Made by a program: the position numbers and the translations under genes. From Rhodospirillaceae bacterium (GTDB taxonomy: Bacteria; Pseudomonadota; Alphaproteobacteria; Bin65): a DNA stretch of 64,000 bases. Of the stretch, positions 8,828-17,885 are shown piece by piece. The notes below the pieces were generated by a model. The model did not search any database and was not told where the DNA came from. It saw only the letters and a program-made list of their open reading frames with translations. The stretch spans positions 1-64,000 of the forward strand of contig JAPPLJ010000016.1 in the NCBI GenBank assembly GCA_028819475.1, read 5' to 3'. The stretch's first letter is position 1. Each line of letters starts with the position of its first letter.

Positions 8828-9514
8828 CTACTGCAGCTCCATCGCGTAACCGGCGGAGCGGACCGTGCGGATGACGTCGGGCGCCCGGCCGACATCGAGC
8901 GCCTTGCGCAACCGCCGGATATGCACGTCCACGGTCCGCGGCTCGACATAGACATCGTGGCCCCAGACCGAATCGAGCAGCTGCTCGCGCGAGAAGACCC
9001 GGCCCGGATGCTCCATGAAATGGCGCAGCAGGCGGAATTCGGTCGGGCCCAGATGGGTCGCCCTGCCGGCGCGCGTCACCCTGTGGGCAATCAGATCCAT
9101 CTCGATATCGGCGAATTTCAGGTTCTCGGCCGAAACGGCCGGCCGGGTCCGGCGCATGACGGCGCGAATCCGCGCGACGAGCTCCCTGGGCGAGAAGGGC
9201 TTGGTGAGATAGTCGTCGGCGCCGCTGTCCAGGCCCCGGATGCGGTCGGCTTCCTCCGATTTGGCGGTCAGCATGATCACCGGAACGTCGAGGGTCTCGC
9301 GGCGCCGGCGCAGCTGGCGGCACACCTCGATACCGGAGACCGCCGGCAGCATCCAGTCCAGGACGATCAGGTCCGGGCGGCGTTCGCGGACCGAGATCAG
9401 GGCATCCTCGCCATCCCGCGCGTCATCGACCTCGAAGCCCGCCTCTTCCAGATTGTAGCGGAGCAGCGTGACCAGCGGCGCCTCGTCTTCGACGACAAGG
9501 ATGTAGGGCTTCAT
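8828..9514 (-). CDS. phoB: Phosphate regulon response regulator PhoB
   Basis: The 228-residue response regulator has an N-terminal receiver domain, with phosphorylation site Asp53 in LIVLDWMLP, acidic residues near 10-11 and Lys in LTKPFS. A C-terminal OmpR/PhoB winged-helix domain ends RTVRSAGYAMELQ. PhoB activates phosphate-starvation genes by binding PHO boxes. The start at ATG 9514 has GGGGAAGG just upstream; longer in-frame extensions lie inside the phoU region and are not protein-like. Position as the last gene of pstSCAB-phoU-phoB fixes the identity. The cognate kinase PhoR is not in the window. Confidence 0.95.
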   Translation of the reverse strand: MKPYILVVEDEAPLVTLLRYNLEEAGFEVDDARDGEDALISVRERRPDLIVLDWMLPAVSGIEVCRQLRRRRETLDVPVIMLTAKSEEADRIRGLDSGADDYLTKPFSPRELVARIRAVMRRTRPAVSAENLKFADIEMDLIAHRVTRAGRATHLGPTEFRLLRHFMEHPGRVFSREQLLDSVWGHDVYVEPRTVDVHIRRLRKALDVGRAPDVIRTVRSAGYAMELQ

Positions 9515-9539
9515 CGGCCTTCCCCGGGGCGCCGCCGCG

Positions 9540-10259
9540 CTATTCGCCCGTCGGCGCTTCGACCTGGTCGTATTCCTCGTCGCCGCCCTTCGGGCGCGAT
9601 TGCAGCAGCGGGCGGCCCTCGACCAGATAATAGATGGATTCGGCGATGTTCGTCGCGTGATCGCCGACCCGTTCGATATTCTTGGCGATGAACAGGAGAT
9701 GGGTACAGGAGGAAATCCTGCGCGCATCCTCCATCATGTAGGTCAGCAGTTCGCGGAACAGGCTGACATACATTTCGTCCAGTTCCTCGTCGCGGCGCCA
9801 GACCGCGATCGCCTTCCGCGTATCCCGGTCCGAATAGGAATCGAGAACCTCGTTGATCATCGACAGGGCGAGCCGGACCATGCGCGGGATCGCGTGGGCG
9901 GGGCGGACCTGCGGATGCTGCGCCAGGGTGATCGTCCGTTTCGCGACGTTGGTCGCATAGTCGGCAATCCGCTCGAGGTCGCTGGCGATCTTGAGCGCGA
10001 CGATGATTTCGCGCAGGTCGGTCGCCATGGGCTGGCGCAGCGCCAGAAGCTGGACGACGAAGGCATCGATCTCGCGCTCCATCTCGTCGACCCGCCGGTC
10101 GCTCTCGACCGTGCGCGCCGCCAGATCGGTATCCCGGCGCTGCATCGCCTCCAGCGCATTGGCGAGTTGCGCCTCGGCAAGGCCGCCCATTTCGGACACC
10201 TTGTTCTTCAGTTCGTTCAATTCCTGGTCGAACGCGCTGACGATATGTTCCGATGCCAT
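9540..10259 (-). CDS. phoU: Phosphate transport regulator PhoU
   Basis: The 239-residue all-helical protein has the duplicated PhoU domain: an N-terminal half with DREIIVALKIASDLERIADYATNVAKR and a C-terminal half with IAKNIERVGDHATNIAESIYY, both carrying the metal-binding E/DXXXD signatures. PhoU restrains PstSCAB activity and PhoR/PhoB signalling when phosphate is ample. The start is ATG 10259, which gives the usual MASEHIVSAFDQEL beginning and is preceded by GGAAACC. It lies 59 bases downstream of pstB and 25 bases upstream of phoB in the same operon. Confidence 0.95.
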   Translation of the reverse strand: MASEHIVSAFDQELNELKNKVSEMGGLAEAQLANALEAMQRRDTDLAARTVESDRRVDEMEREIDAFVVQLLALRQPMATDLREIIVALKIASDLERIADYATNVAKRTITLAQHPQVRPAHAIPRMVRLALSMINEVLDSYSDRDTRKAIAVWRRDEELDEMYVSLFRELLTYMMEDARRISSCTHLLFIAKNIERVGDHATNIAESIYYLVEGRPLLQSRPKGGDEEYDQVEAPTGE

Positions 10260-10318
10260 TGCGGTTTCCTTCCGGCCGCCTTGCCGTCTGCCTGTCGCTG
10301 CGGCGCCGGCGCGCTTTC

Positions 10319-11158
10319 CTAGCCGAACCGGCCGGTGATGTATCCCTGGGTCTTCTCGTCCCGGGGATTGGTGAATATCTGCGGGGTCTCGCCCTGTTCG
10401 ATCAGATCGCCCAGATGGAAGAAGGCGGTTTTCTGCGAAACCCGCGCCGCCTGCTGCATCGAATGGGTGACAATGACGATCGTGTAGTTCTGGCGCAATT
10501 CGTCGATCAGCTCCTCGATCCGGGCCGTCGCGATCGGGTCGAGCGAGGAACAGGGCTCGTCCATCAGGATCACTTCGGGGCCCACGGCGATCGCCCGGGC
10601 GATGCACAGGCGCTGCTGCTGGCCGCCGGACAGGCTGGTGCCGGGATCGCCGAGCCGGTCCTTCACCTCGTCGAACAGGCCGGCCTTGAGCAAGCTCTGC
10701 TCGACAAGCTGTTCGAGACCGGCCCGGTCCGCGACAAGGCCGTGGACCCGCGGACCGTAGGCGACGTTGTCGAAGATCGACTTGGGAAACGGGTTCGGTT
10801 TCTGGAACACCATGCCGATGCTGGCGCGCAACTGCACCACATCCACGCTGTCGGCGTAGATGTCCTGGCCGTCAAGCTCCAGCCGGCCGGTGACCCGGCA
10901 GATGTCGATGGTGTCGTTCATCCGGTTCAGGCAGCGCAGGAAGGTCGACTTGCCGCAGCCCGACGGCCCGATCAGCGCGGTGACCTCCCGCTCGCCGATA
11001 TCGAGCGACACGTCGCGCAGGGCGTGCTTCTCGGCGTAATGCACGTTGACGCCGCGGGTCCGCATCTTGACCGGATTGCGGTCGGCGCCGGCGGGTTCCG
11101 CCTCCGCGGCCTCGGGCGGCGGTGCGGTCACGACATCCTCAACCGATTTCTCGTTCAT
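10319..11158 (-). CDS. pstB: Phosphate ABC transporter ATPase PstB
   Basis: The 279-residue ATPase powers the PstSCAB phosphate importer. It has Walker [10 protein letters not shown], the Q-loop, ABC signature [15 protein letters not shown], Walker [14 protein letters not shown] and the switch-loop His in [14 protein letters not shown]. The LNRMNDTI and [23 protein letters not shown] segments are characteristic of PstB among ABC ATPases. An acidic and alanine-rich N-terminal extension of about 30 residues precedes the domain. It lies 9 bases downstream of pstA. Confidence 0.96.
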   Translation of the reverse strand: MNEKSVEDVVTAPPPEAAEAEPAGADRNPVKMRTRGVNVHYAEKHALRDVSLDIGEREVTALIGPSGCGKSTFLRCLNRMNDTIDICRVTGRLELDGQDIYADSVDVVQLRASIGMVFQKPNPFPKSIFDNVAYGPRVHGLVADRAGLEQLVEQSLLKAGLFDEVKDRLGDPGTSLSGGQQQRLCIARAIAVGPEVILMDEPCSSLDPIATARIEELIDELRQNYTIVIVTHSMQQAARVSQKTAFFHLGDLIEQGETPQIFTNPRDEKTQGYITGRFG

Positions 11159-11167
11159 GACGGCTCC

Positions 11168-12472
11168 TCACCAGCGGCGCTCGAATTTCTTGCGAAGATA
11201 CACGGCCGACGCGTTCATAACGACCAGGAAGGCCAGCAGCACGATAACCGCGCCGGACGTCTTCTCGACGAAGCCGCGTTCGGGGCTGTCGGCCCACAGG
11301 TAGATCTGCACCGGCATCACCGTCGACGCGTCGGTCGGCCCGCCGGGAATGTCGACGATGAAGGCGACCATGCCGATCATCAGCAGCGGCGCGGTTTCGC
11401 CCAGCGCCCGCGCCATGCCGATGATCGTCCCGGTCAGGATGCCCGGCATCGCCAGCGGCAGGACATGGTGGGAGACCACCTGCACCCGCGACGCGCCGAG
11501 GCCGAGCGCGGCTTCGCGCACTGACGGCGGCACCGCCAGGAGCGAGGCGCGGGCCGCGATGATGATGGTCGGCAGCGTCATCAGCGCCAGCACCATGCCG
11601 CCGACCAGCGGCGCGGAGCGCGGCAGTTCGAAAAAGTTCAGGAACACGGCCAGGCCGAGCAGGCCGAACACGATCGACGGCACCGCCGCCAGATTGTTGA
11701 TGTTGACCTCGATCAGGTCGGTTAGCCGGTTCTTCGGTGCGAACTCTTCCAGGTAGACCGCTGCGGCGAGGCCGACCGGGAAGGCCAGGATCAGGGTCAC
11801 GAGCATGGTCAGGAAGGAACCGACGATCGCGCCCCAGATGCCGGCCTGCTCCGGTTCGCGCGAATCGCCGGTGGAAAAGAAGCCGGTATTGAAGCGCGTC
11901 TCGATCCGGCCTTCCTGTTCCATCCGGTCGTACCAGCCGAGTTGCAGGTCCTTCACCTTCCGCCCCGATTCGGGCAGCTCGCGGCGGATCGCGCCCTTGG
12001 TCAACTGATCGATGTCGGAAGACGCCTTGACCCAGATTGAGACGGTCCTGCCGATCAGCTGCGGGTTCGCGATGACATTGCGTTGCAGGGTCCGCTCGGC
12101 GTCGGTGCTGAACATGGCGACGAGCCGGTTTTCCTTCTCGCGCCCGCGCACCCGGTAGCTGGCGACCAGCGATTCGATCAGCGCGCCGCGGAAGTCGCCG
12201 TCGTCGCGCAGCGTCTGCGGATCGGTCTTGCCGTCGGGCGCAATCAGTTCCGCGTCGAGGAAGACATCGACCTTGATCCAGGTCTGGTAAAAGGCCGAAT
12301 AGCCGTTCGCCGCGATGGTGCCGGCCAGGAACAGCAGCATCAGGATGGCGAGCACGATCGCGACGACGCCATAGGCCCGGAAGCGCCGCTCGGCGCGCAG
12401 ACGCCGGCTCAGGCCCTGCCGGACCTTCTCCTTCTGGCCCTCGATCAGCACGCTGTCGGCAGGATCAGTCAT
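11168..12472 (-). CDS. pstA: Phosphate ABC transporter permease PstA
   Basis: The 434-residue inner-membrane protein is the PstA half of the phosphate channel. After a cytoplasmic N-terminus and one helix (about 33-57), a long periplasmic insert extends to about residue 210. The BPD permease domain follows, with the EAA-type loop REAALGLGASRVQVVSHHVLPLAMPGILTGTI. The large periplasmic insert makes it longer than E. coli PstA (about 300 residues) and is typical of alphaproteobacterial PstA. Its start overlaps the end of pstC by 8 bases, indicating translational coupling. Confidence 0.94.
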   Translation of the reverse strand: MTDPADSVLIEGQKEKVRQGLSRRLRAERRFRAYGVVAIVLAILMLLFLAGTIAANGYSAFYQTWIKVDVFLDAELIAPDGKTDPQTLRDDGDFRGALIESLVASYRVRGREKENRLVAMFSTDAERTLQRNVIANPQLIGRTVSIWVKASSDIDQLTKGAIRRELPESGRKVKDLQLGWYDRMEQEGRIETRFNTGFFSTGDSREPEQAGIWGAIVGSFLTMLVTLILAFPVGLAAAVYLEEFAPKNRLTDLIEVNINNLAAVPSIVFGLLGLAVFLNFFELPRSAPLVGGMVLALMTLPTIIIAARASLLAVPPSVREAALGLGASRVQVVSHHVLPLAMPGILTGTIIGMARALGETAPLLMIGMVAFIVDIPGGPTDASTVMPVQIYLWADSPERGFVEKTSGAVIVLLAFLVVMNASAVYLRKKFERRW

Positions 12473-13874
12473 ATTTTTCGCGGTATTTCTGGACCACTTT
12501 GAGGGCGATGACGTTGAGGCACAGGGTGACCAGGAACAGCGCCAGGCCGAGGGCGAAGGCCGACAGGGTCTTGGGGCTGTCGAATTCCGGGTCGCCGGTC
12601 AGGTTGGTGACGATCTGCACGGTCACCGTGGTCACCGCGTCGAAGGGATTGACGGTCAGCCTGGCCGACAGGCCGGCCGCCATCACGACGATCATCGTCT
12701 CGCCGATGGCGCGGGATACGGCGAGCAGCACGGCGCCGACGATTCCCGGCAGGGCCGCCGGCAGCACCACCTGACGGATCGTTTCCGAGCGGGTCGCGCC
12801 CAGCCCGTAGGAGCCGTCGCGCAGGGCCTGGGGCACCGCGTTGATGATGTCGTCCGACAGCGAACTGACGAACGGGATGATCATGATGCCCATGATCATG
12901 CCGGCGGCGAGCGCGCTCTCCGAGGCGACCGACAGGCCGACCGCCGCGCCGGCATCGCGGATCATCGGCGCCACGGTGAGCGCGGCGAAGAAACCGTAGA
13001 CCACCGTCGGGATGCCGGCCAGCACCTCCAGAACCGGCTTCACCGCCGCCCGGACCCGGCGCGAGGCGTATTCCGACAGGTAGATCGCCGCAAACAGGCC
13101 GACAGGGACGGCCACGATCATCGCGATCACCGTGATCAGCATCGTGCCGGCAAAGACCGGAATCGCGCCGAACGCGCCGGATGCGCCGACCTGGTCCTCG
13201 CGGATCGCGGTCTGCGGGCTCCATTCCAGCCCGAACAGGAAATCGACCGGCGAGACCTTGGTAAAGAAGGCCAGCGCCTCGAACAGCAGGGAAAGAACGA
13301 TGCCGACGGTCGTCAGGATCGCGATGGTGGACGCGACCATCAGCAGCAGCAGCGCAACCCGTTCCACCCGGACGCGGGCGCGCATCGCCGGGGCGATGCT
13401 CCGGTAGGTCAGCAGCAGCCCGACCGCCGCCAGGATCGCCATGGCGGCCGCCAGGATCCACGAGGACAGGGCTTCCAGCCGCAGATAGTGCGCCGCACCC
13501 TGTTTCATCAGGGCGGTGACGTCCCCGCTCACCACGTCGCCGGTGGCGTAGTTGCGGATATTGTTGATCAGGAACTGCTTCTGTTCGGCCGGCAGCGCAT
13601 CCCTGGGCTTCGTCTCGCCCAGCACGGTCACCCTGTCGGGCAGGCCGTTCCAGACGATGCCCTCGACAATCGCGCCCTGGAACGAAATCCAGAACACGAA
13701 CAGGGTGAAGGCGGGCAGAGCCATCCAGATGGCGACATGGGCGCCGTAATATCCGGGCAGCGAATGCAGCCGGGACTGTCCGCGCCCGGCGGCGGCCCGG
13801 GCGCGGCCCCGGCCCAGATAGAAGCCGAGCACCGTCAGCGCCAGCAAGGCCGCCAGGATCGCGCCGTAGTTCAT
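12465..13874 (-). CDS. pstC: Phosphate ABC transporter permease PstC
   Basis: The 469-residue protein is the PstC permease partner of PstA. It has an N-terminal helix, a second helix near 45-70, a periplasmic region, and the C-terminal permease domain. That domain carries PVGLFAAIYLSEYASRRVR and the EAA-type loop LRDGSYGLGATRSETIRQVVLPAALPGI. ATG 13874 is preferred because GGAGAAGG lies directly before it; an in-frame GTG five codons upstream is possible. It overlaps pstA and follows pstS by about 115 bases, where some transcript processing or attenuation could occur. Confidence 0.93.
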   Translation of the reverse strand: MNYGAILAALLALTVLGFYLGRGRARAAAGRGQSRLHSLPGYYGAHVAIWMALPAFTLFVFWISFQGAIVEGIVWNGLPDRVTVLGETKPRDALPAEQKQFLINNIRNYATGDVVSGDVTALMKQGAAHYLRLEALSSWILAAAMAILAAVGLLLTYRSIAPAMRARVRVERVALLLLMVASTIAILTTVGIVLSLLFEALAFFTKVSPVDFLFGLEWSPQTAIREDQVGASGAFGAIPVFAGTMLITVIAMIVAVPVGLFAAIYLSEYASRRVRAAVKPVLEVLAGIPTVVYGFFAALTVAPMIRDAGAAVGLSVASESALAAGMIMGIMIIPFVSSLSDDIINAVPQALRDGSYGLGATRSETIRQVVLPAALPGIVGAVLLAVSRAIGETMIVVMAAGLSARLTVNPFDAVTTVTVQIVTNLTGDPEFDSPKTLSAFALGLALFLVTLCLNVIALKVVQKYREKYD

Positions 13875-13989
13875 CCTTCTCCGCCGCACGAATACGGCAA
13901 CCGCTGCGAACCTTCCGGGTCCGTTTCCCCGCCGGCCGCGCGTGCCGTTTCGATCGTCACATCGTCAAAAAAATAATGAACCGGGCCTT

Positions 13990-15033
13990 CTACATCGTCA
14001 GGTCGGGCAGGGATTTTCCGGCCGAGATAAAGTCTCTCATTTCGGCCCGCGGCAGCGGGATCAGGCCCTTGCCGATCAGGTAGCCGCGCTTGCCGATCGC
14101 CTTCCGGTTCATGAAGGCGCGGACATATTCCTGGATACCCGGAATCTGGCCGACATGGTTCTTCTTGACATAGAAGAACAGCGAGCGGCTGACCGGGTAT
14201 TTCTGCGCGGAAATGTTCTCGAAGGTCGGCGGGACGCCGTCGACGATCGAACCCTGGACCTTGTCGCCGTTCTGGTCGAGGAAGGAGAAGCCGAAGACGC
14301 CCAGCGCGTTCGGATCGGCCTCCAGCTTCTGGACGATCAGATTGTCGTTCTCGCCGGCCTCGACCCAGGCGCCGTCTTCGCGGATGCCGCGGCAGACGCC
14401 CTTGTACCGCTTCTTGTCCACCTTCTTCACCGCCTTCAGGCTCTCGAAGGTCCTGCAGCCGCCCTCCATGGCGAGTTCGTTGAAGGCGTCGCGGGTGCCG
14501 GAGGTCGGCGGCGGACCGAGAACCCTGATGGCGACATTCGGCAACGCCGGGTTGACGTCCTTCCAGGTCCTGTTCGGGTTCGGCACCAGCTTGCCGCCGT
14601 CCCTTTGGCCTTCGGGGACCAGCTTGGCGAGCGCCAGGAAGATGTCGCGGCGGCTCAGTTCGATCCGCCTGGTCTTCTTCGAATTGGCCAGCACGATGCC
14701 GTCATAGCCGATCTTGAACTCGGCGACCTTGATGCCGTTCCTCGTGCAGCGGTCGTATTCGCTCTTCTTGATGCGGCGCGACGCGTTGGTGATGTCCGGC
14801 GACTTCACGCCCAGGCCGGCGCAGAACAGCTTGAGGCCGCCGCCCGAGCCGGTGGCTTCGACGACCGGCGTCTTGAACTTGCTGCTCTTGCCGAAGCGTT
14901 CGGCGACGACGGTCGCGAACGGGTAGACCGTCGACGACCCGACGATGCGGACCTGGTCGCGCGCCGCGGCCTGTCCTGCCGCGCCGGCGAGGGCGAGCGC
15001 TCCGACGGTGGCGAGCGTGATTGTCTTTTTCAC
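13990..15033 (-). CDS. pstS: Phosphate-binding periplasmic protein PstS
   Basis: The 347-residue protein has an N-terminal signal peptide (MKKTITLATVGALALAGAAG, cut near QAAA-RD). It then has the PstS phosphate-loop motif GSSTVYPFA, the ATGSGGG segment, the SRRIKKSEYD region, and the PTSGTRDAFNELAM loop. It captures phosphate in the periplasm and delivers it to PstCA. It is the first gene of the operon and lies 70 bases downstream of PhoB-type repeats, so induction by phosphate starvation is expected. A GGAGAAAC ribosome-binding site precedes ATG 15033. Confidence 0.95.
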   Translation of the reverse strand: MKKTITLATVGALALAGAAGQAAARDQVRIVGSSTVYPFATVVAERFGKSSKFKTPVVEATGSGGGLKLFCAGLGVKSPDITNASRRIKKSEYDRCTRNGIKVAEFKIGYDGIVLANSKKTRRIELSRRDIFLALAKLVPEGQRDGGKLVPNPNRTWKDVNPALPNVAIRVLGPPPTSGTRDAFNELAMEGGCRTFESLKAVKKVDKKRYKGVCRGIREDGAWVEAGENDNLIVQKLEADPNALGVFGFSFLDQNGDKVQGSIVDGVPPTFENISAQKYPVSRSLFFYVKKNHVGQIPGIQEYVRAFMNRKAIGKRGYLIGKGLIPLPRAEMRDFISAGKSLPDLTM

Positions 15034-15102
15034 GGATGTTTCTCCAGATTGAAAGCCGCGCTGCGGACAATCCGGATGCTACCGGCGGCGCGCTGCCGAT
15101 TT

Positions 15103-15131
15103 ACTACAGTTTTGCGTCAGATTTGTTACGG
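15103..15131 (-). promoter_or_regulatory. PHO box, three tandem PhoB half-sites
   Basis: Read on the minus strand towards pstS, three 7-base units spaced every 11 bases are visible: CCGTAAC, CTGACGC and CTGTAGT, separated by AAAT and AAAA. The PHO box consensus is two CTGTCAT units separated by an A/T-rich tetramer. Spacing and A/T tracts fit well; the units match imperfectly. The site ends 70 bases upstream of the pstS start codon. Confidence 0.65.
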
Positions 15132-15241
15132 CGGCCGGTAGCGGCGGCTAAGTGCGCCGAAGCCGCCCTTGACCGGGCCGGCCATATGCCGTTGAACCGC
15201 CGCAGATCCGGCAGACCCACGAGATTCGGGAGGCCCCGACC

Positions 15242-16858
15242 ATGACGACTGTAGCGGGGACGACAGCGGCGGGCGTAACCCTGCACGGCGAACTCAAGCC
15301 CGGCTATGACGAGATCCTGACTCCGGAAGCCCTGGAGTTTATCGCCGACCTTCAGCGCACCTTCGGCCCGCGCCGGGCGGAGCTTCTGGCGCGCCGGGAG
15401 GAGGTGCAGGGCAAGCTGGACGACGGCTGGCTGCCGGACTTCCTGCCGGAGACGAAGCATGTGCGCGACGGCGACTGGACGGTCGCGCCGATCCCGGAGC
15501 CGCTGCTCGACCGGCGGGTCGAGATCACCGGCCCGGTCGACCGCAAGATGGTTATCAACGCGCTGAATTCCGGCGCGCGGGTCTTCATGGCGGATTTCGA
15601 GGATTCCAACGCGCCGACCTGGGACAACAACATCCAGGGCCATCTCAACGTGCGCGACGCCGTGCGCGGAACGATCGAGTATGACGATCCGGTCAGCGGC
15701 AAGCATTACGAGCTGGGCGAGAAGACCGCCGTTCTGATTATCCGGCCGCGCGGCTGGCACCTGCCCGACAACTATATCCGCGTGGACGGCGAGCCGATTT
15801 CCGGCAGCCTCGCCGATTTCGGCCTGGTGTTTTTCCACAATGCGAATGCGCAGATCGCCCGCGGCCTCGGCCCGTATTTCTACCTGCCCAAGCTGGAAAA
15901 CCATCTCGAGGCGCGGCTGTGGAACGACGTGTTCGTCCATGCGCAGGAGAGGCTCGGCCTGCCGGCCGGCACGATCAGGGCAACCGTGCTGATCGAGACG
16001 ATCATGGCCGTCTTCGAGATGGACGAGATCCTCTACGAACTGAAGGACCACATCGCCGGCCTGAACTGCGGCCGCTGGGACTATATCTTCAGCTACATCA
16101 AGCGCTTCCGGAACCGGGCGGATTTCACCCTGCCGGACCGCGCCCAGGTAACGATGACGGTGGGCTTCCTGCGCAGCTATTCGCTGGAGCTGATCCGCAC
16201 CTGCCACCGGCGCGGCGCCTTCGCCATGGGCGGTATGGCGGCGCAAATTCCGATCAGGAACGATCCCGAAGCCAGCGAGGCCGCCATCGGCATGGTGCGG
16301 GCCGACAAGGAGCGCGAGGCCGGCGACGGCCATGACGGCACCTGGGTCGCCCACCCCGGCCTGGTGCCGGTCGCCCTCGAGGTGTTCGACCGGCTGATGC
16401 CTGAGAGCAACCAGCTCGCCCGCCAGCGCCAGGACGTGCACACAAGGGCCGCCGACCTGCTCGCCGTGCCCGACGGCACGATCACCGAACAGGGCGTGCG
16501 CAACAACATTTCGGTCGGCATCCAGTACACGGAGGCCTGGCTGCGCGGTAACGGCTGCGTGCCGATCAACAACCTGATGGAAGATGCCGCGACGGCGGAG
16601 ATCTGCCGGTCCCAAATCTGGCAGTGGCGCAGGCACGGCGCGTCGATCACCGGCGGGCCGCCGATCGACGACGATCTGCTTGCCCGCCTGATCGCCGAAG
16701 AGGCGGAGCGGATTGCCGGGGCAAGGGGCGAGGACGCCGAAGCGCTCGCCGCCCTCGAAGAGGCGCGCGCCCTGTTCTGGGACATGACGGCGTCCGACGA
16801 GTTCCAGGAATTCCTGACCCTGCCCGCCTATCAGCGGATTTCGGCCGACGCGGCGTAG
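15242..16858 (+). CDS. aceB: Malate synthase A
   Basis: The 538-residue enzyme condenses glyoxylate with acetyl-CoA to malate, the second step of the glyoxylate shunt. Full family length and signatures are present: INALNSGARVFMADFEDSNAPTWDN near 101-125, LIIRPRGWHLPDN, and FYLPKLENHLEARLWNDVF. The magnesium/glyoxylate segment GRWDYIFSYIKRF is also present. A GGGAGG ribosome-binding site sits 9 bases before ATG 15242. The classical partner isocitrate lyase is not adjacent; the ICL-superfamily gene at 25343 is a different subfamily. It is transcribed divergently from pstS. Confidence 0.95.
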   Translation: MTTVAGTTAAGVTLHGELKPGYDEILTPEALEFIADLQRTFGPRRAELLARREEVQGKLDDGWLPDFLPETKHVRDGDWTVAPIPEPLLDRRVEITGPVDRKMVINALNSGARVFMADFEDSNAPTWDNNIQGHLNVRDAVRGTIEYDDPVSGKHYELGEKTAVLIIRPRGWHLPDNYIRVDGEPISGSLADFGLVFFHNANAQIARGLGPYFYLPKLENHLEARLWNDVFVHAQERLGLPAGTIRATVLIETIMAVFEMDEILYELKDHIAGLNCGRWDYIFSYIKRFRNRADFTLPDRAQVTMTVGFLRSYSLELIRTCHRRGAFAMGGMAAQIPIRNDPEASEAAIGMVRADKEREAGDGHDGTWVAHPGLVPVALEVFDRLMPESNQLARQRQDVHTRAADLLAVPDGTITEQGVRNNISVGIQYTEAWLRGNGCVPINNLMEDAATAEICRSQIWQWRRHGASITGGPPIDDDLLARLIAEEAERIAGARGEDAEALAALEEARALFWDMTASDEFQEFLTLPAYQRISADAA

Positions 16859-16872
16859 CACTCTGCCGGGTC

Positions 16873-16894
16873 CCCCCTCCCCTTGGGGAGGGGG
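16873..16894. repeat. G/C hairpin behind malate synthase
   Basis: A perfect palindromic core CCCCCTCCCC/GGGGAGGGGG with a two-base centre, followed by ATTT. It lies between the convergent malate synthase and EamA exporter genes and probably acts as a bidirectional terminator. The same core forms the arms of the repeat at 51-176. Confidence 0.5.
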
Positions 16895-16969
16895 ATTTGA
16901 GCAGCGGTTTAGCCCATTTTCGGCGGATTCCCGAAGCGGCGGAAATTCCGGTTTCCCGCAATATTCCGG

Positions 16970-17839
16970 TCACCCGCCCCCGGCCTTCGCTTCCCGGCGC
17001 ATGACGTAGAGGCCGACGACGATCAGCACGGCGGCGCCGGCGATCGTGACCGCGTCGGGGAATTCGCCGAAGAAGATCAGGCCCAGCAAAACAGCCCAGG
17101 GGAAGGTTGTGTAAACGAAGGGCTGCAACAGCGAGGCCGGCGCCGCGTTCAGCGCCAGGATCAGCGTGTAGTGGGCCACGGTGCCCAGGATGCCGGCCGC
17201 AATCAGCAGCAGCCAGGTCTCCGGGCTCGGCCAGACCCAGTCGATCCAGCCGATGAGGGTCGTGAACGCAAGGCCGGCGAGCACGGTCCACAGGAGCGTC
17301 GTATCCTGCCCGTCATAGTGCGCGGTCAGACGGATCAGCACCTGGTAGATCGCCCAGATCAACGCCCCGGCGACCGGCAGCAGGTGATACCAGTCCAGGT
17401 CCAGGAAACCGGGGCGGATGATCGCCAGCACCGCGAAGAACCCGACCCCGACGGCGATCCAGCGCCGCCAGCCGACCCGCTCGCCCAGCACCGGGACGGC
17501 CAGCGCCGTGACGATCAGCGGAACGGCGGCGGCGACGGCATGAACGTCGGCGACGGGCAGGTAGCGGAAGCTCAGCACGAAGATCGCGATCTCCGCCACC
17601 AGCACCATGCTGCGGACGAACTGCAGCCAGGGCTTCCGGCTCTTCAGCTTGGCGGGGACCGTGCGCGGTCCGGCGATCGCGACGACGATCGCGGCGAAGA
17701 TCACGAAGCGCACCCATAGGATCTGGCTGACCGCCAGGCGCTGGGTCAGTTCCCGGGCGAGCGTATCGACCGCGACGAAGAAGAACATCGACAGGCACAT
17801 GATCGCGATGCCGCGGACCGGGTTGTCCTGGGCGGTCAT
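16970..17839 (-). CDS. EamA/DMT superfamily exporter
   Basis: The 289-residue protein has ten predicted membrane helices arranged as two EamA repeats (about 10-140 and 150-285), the standard drug/metabolite transporter layout. Signatures include the first-repeat VLGERVGWRRWIAVGVGFFAVL and second-repeat FVYTTFPWAVLLGLIFFGEFPDAVTIAGAAVLIVVGLYV. Members export amino acids, metabolites or drugs; the substrate is not predictable. It lies 46 bases downstream of the FrdB-like gene on the same strand and may be co-transcribed with that pair. Confidence 0.9.
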   Translation of the reverse strand: MTAQDNPVRGIAIMCLSMFFFVAVDTLARELTQRLAVSQILWVRFVIFAAIVVAIAGPRTVPAKLKSRKPWLQFVRSMVLVAEIAIFVLSFRYLPVADVHAVAAAVPLIVTALAVPVLGERVGWRRWIAVGVGFFAVLAIIRPGFLDLDWYHLLPVAGALIWAIYQVLIRLTAHYDGQDTTLLWTVLAGLAFTTLIGWIDWVWPSPETWLLLIAAGILGTVAHYTLILALNAAPASLLQPFVYTTFPWAVLLGLIFFGEFPDAVTIAGAAVLIVVGLYVMRREAKAGGG

Positions 17840-17885
17840 CGCGGCGGCTGTCGGGGAGGATTGCCCAGGAGGCGCTCCGACGCGC

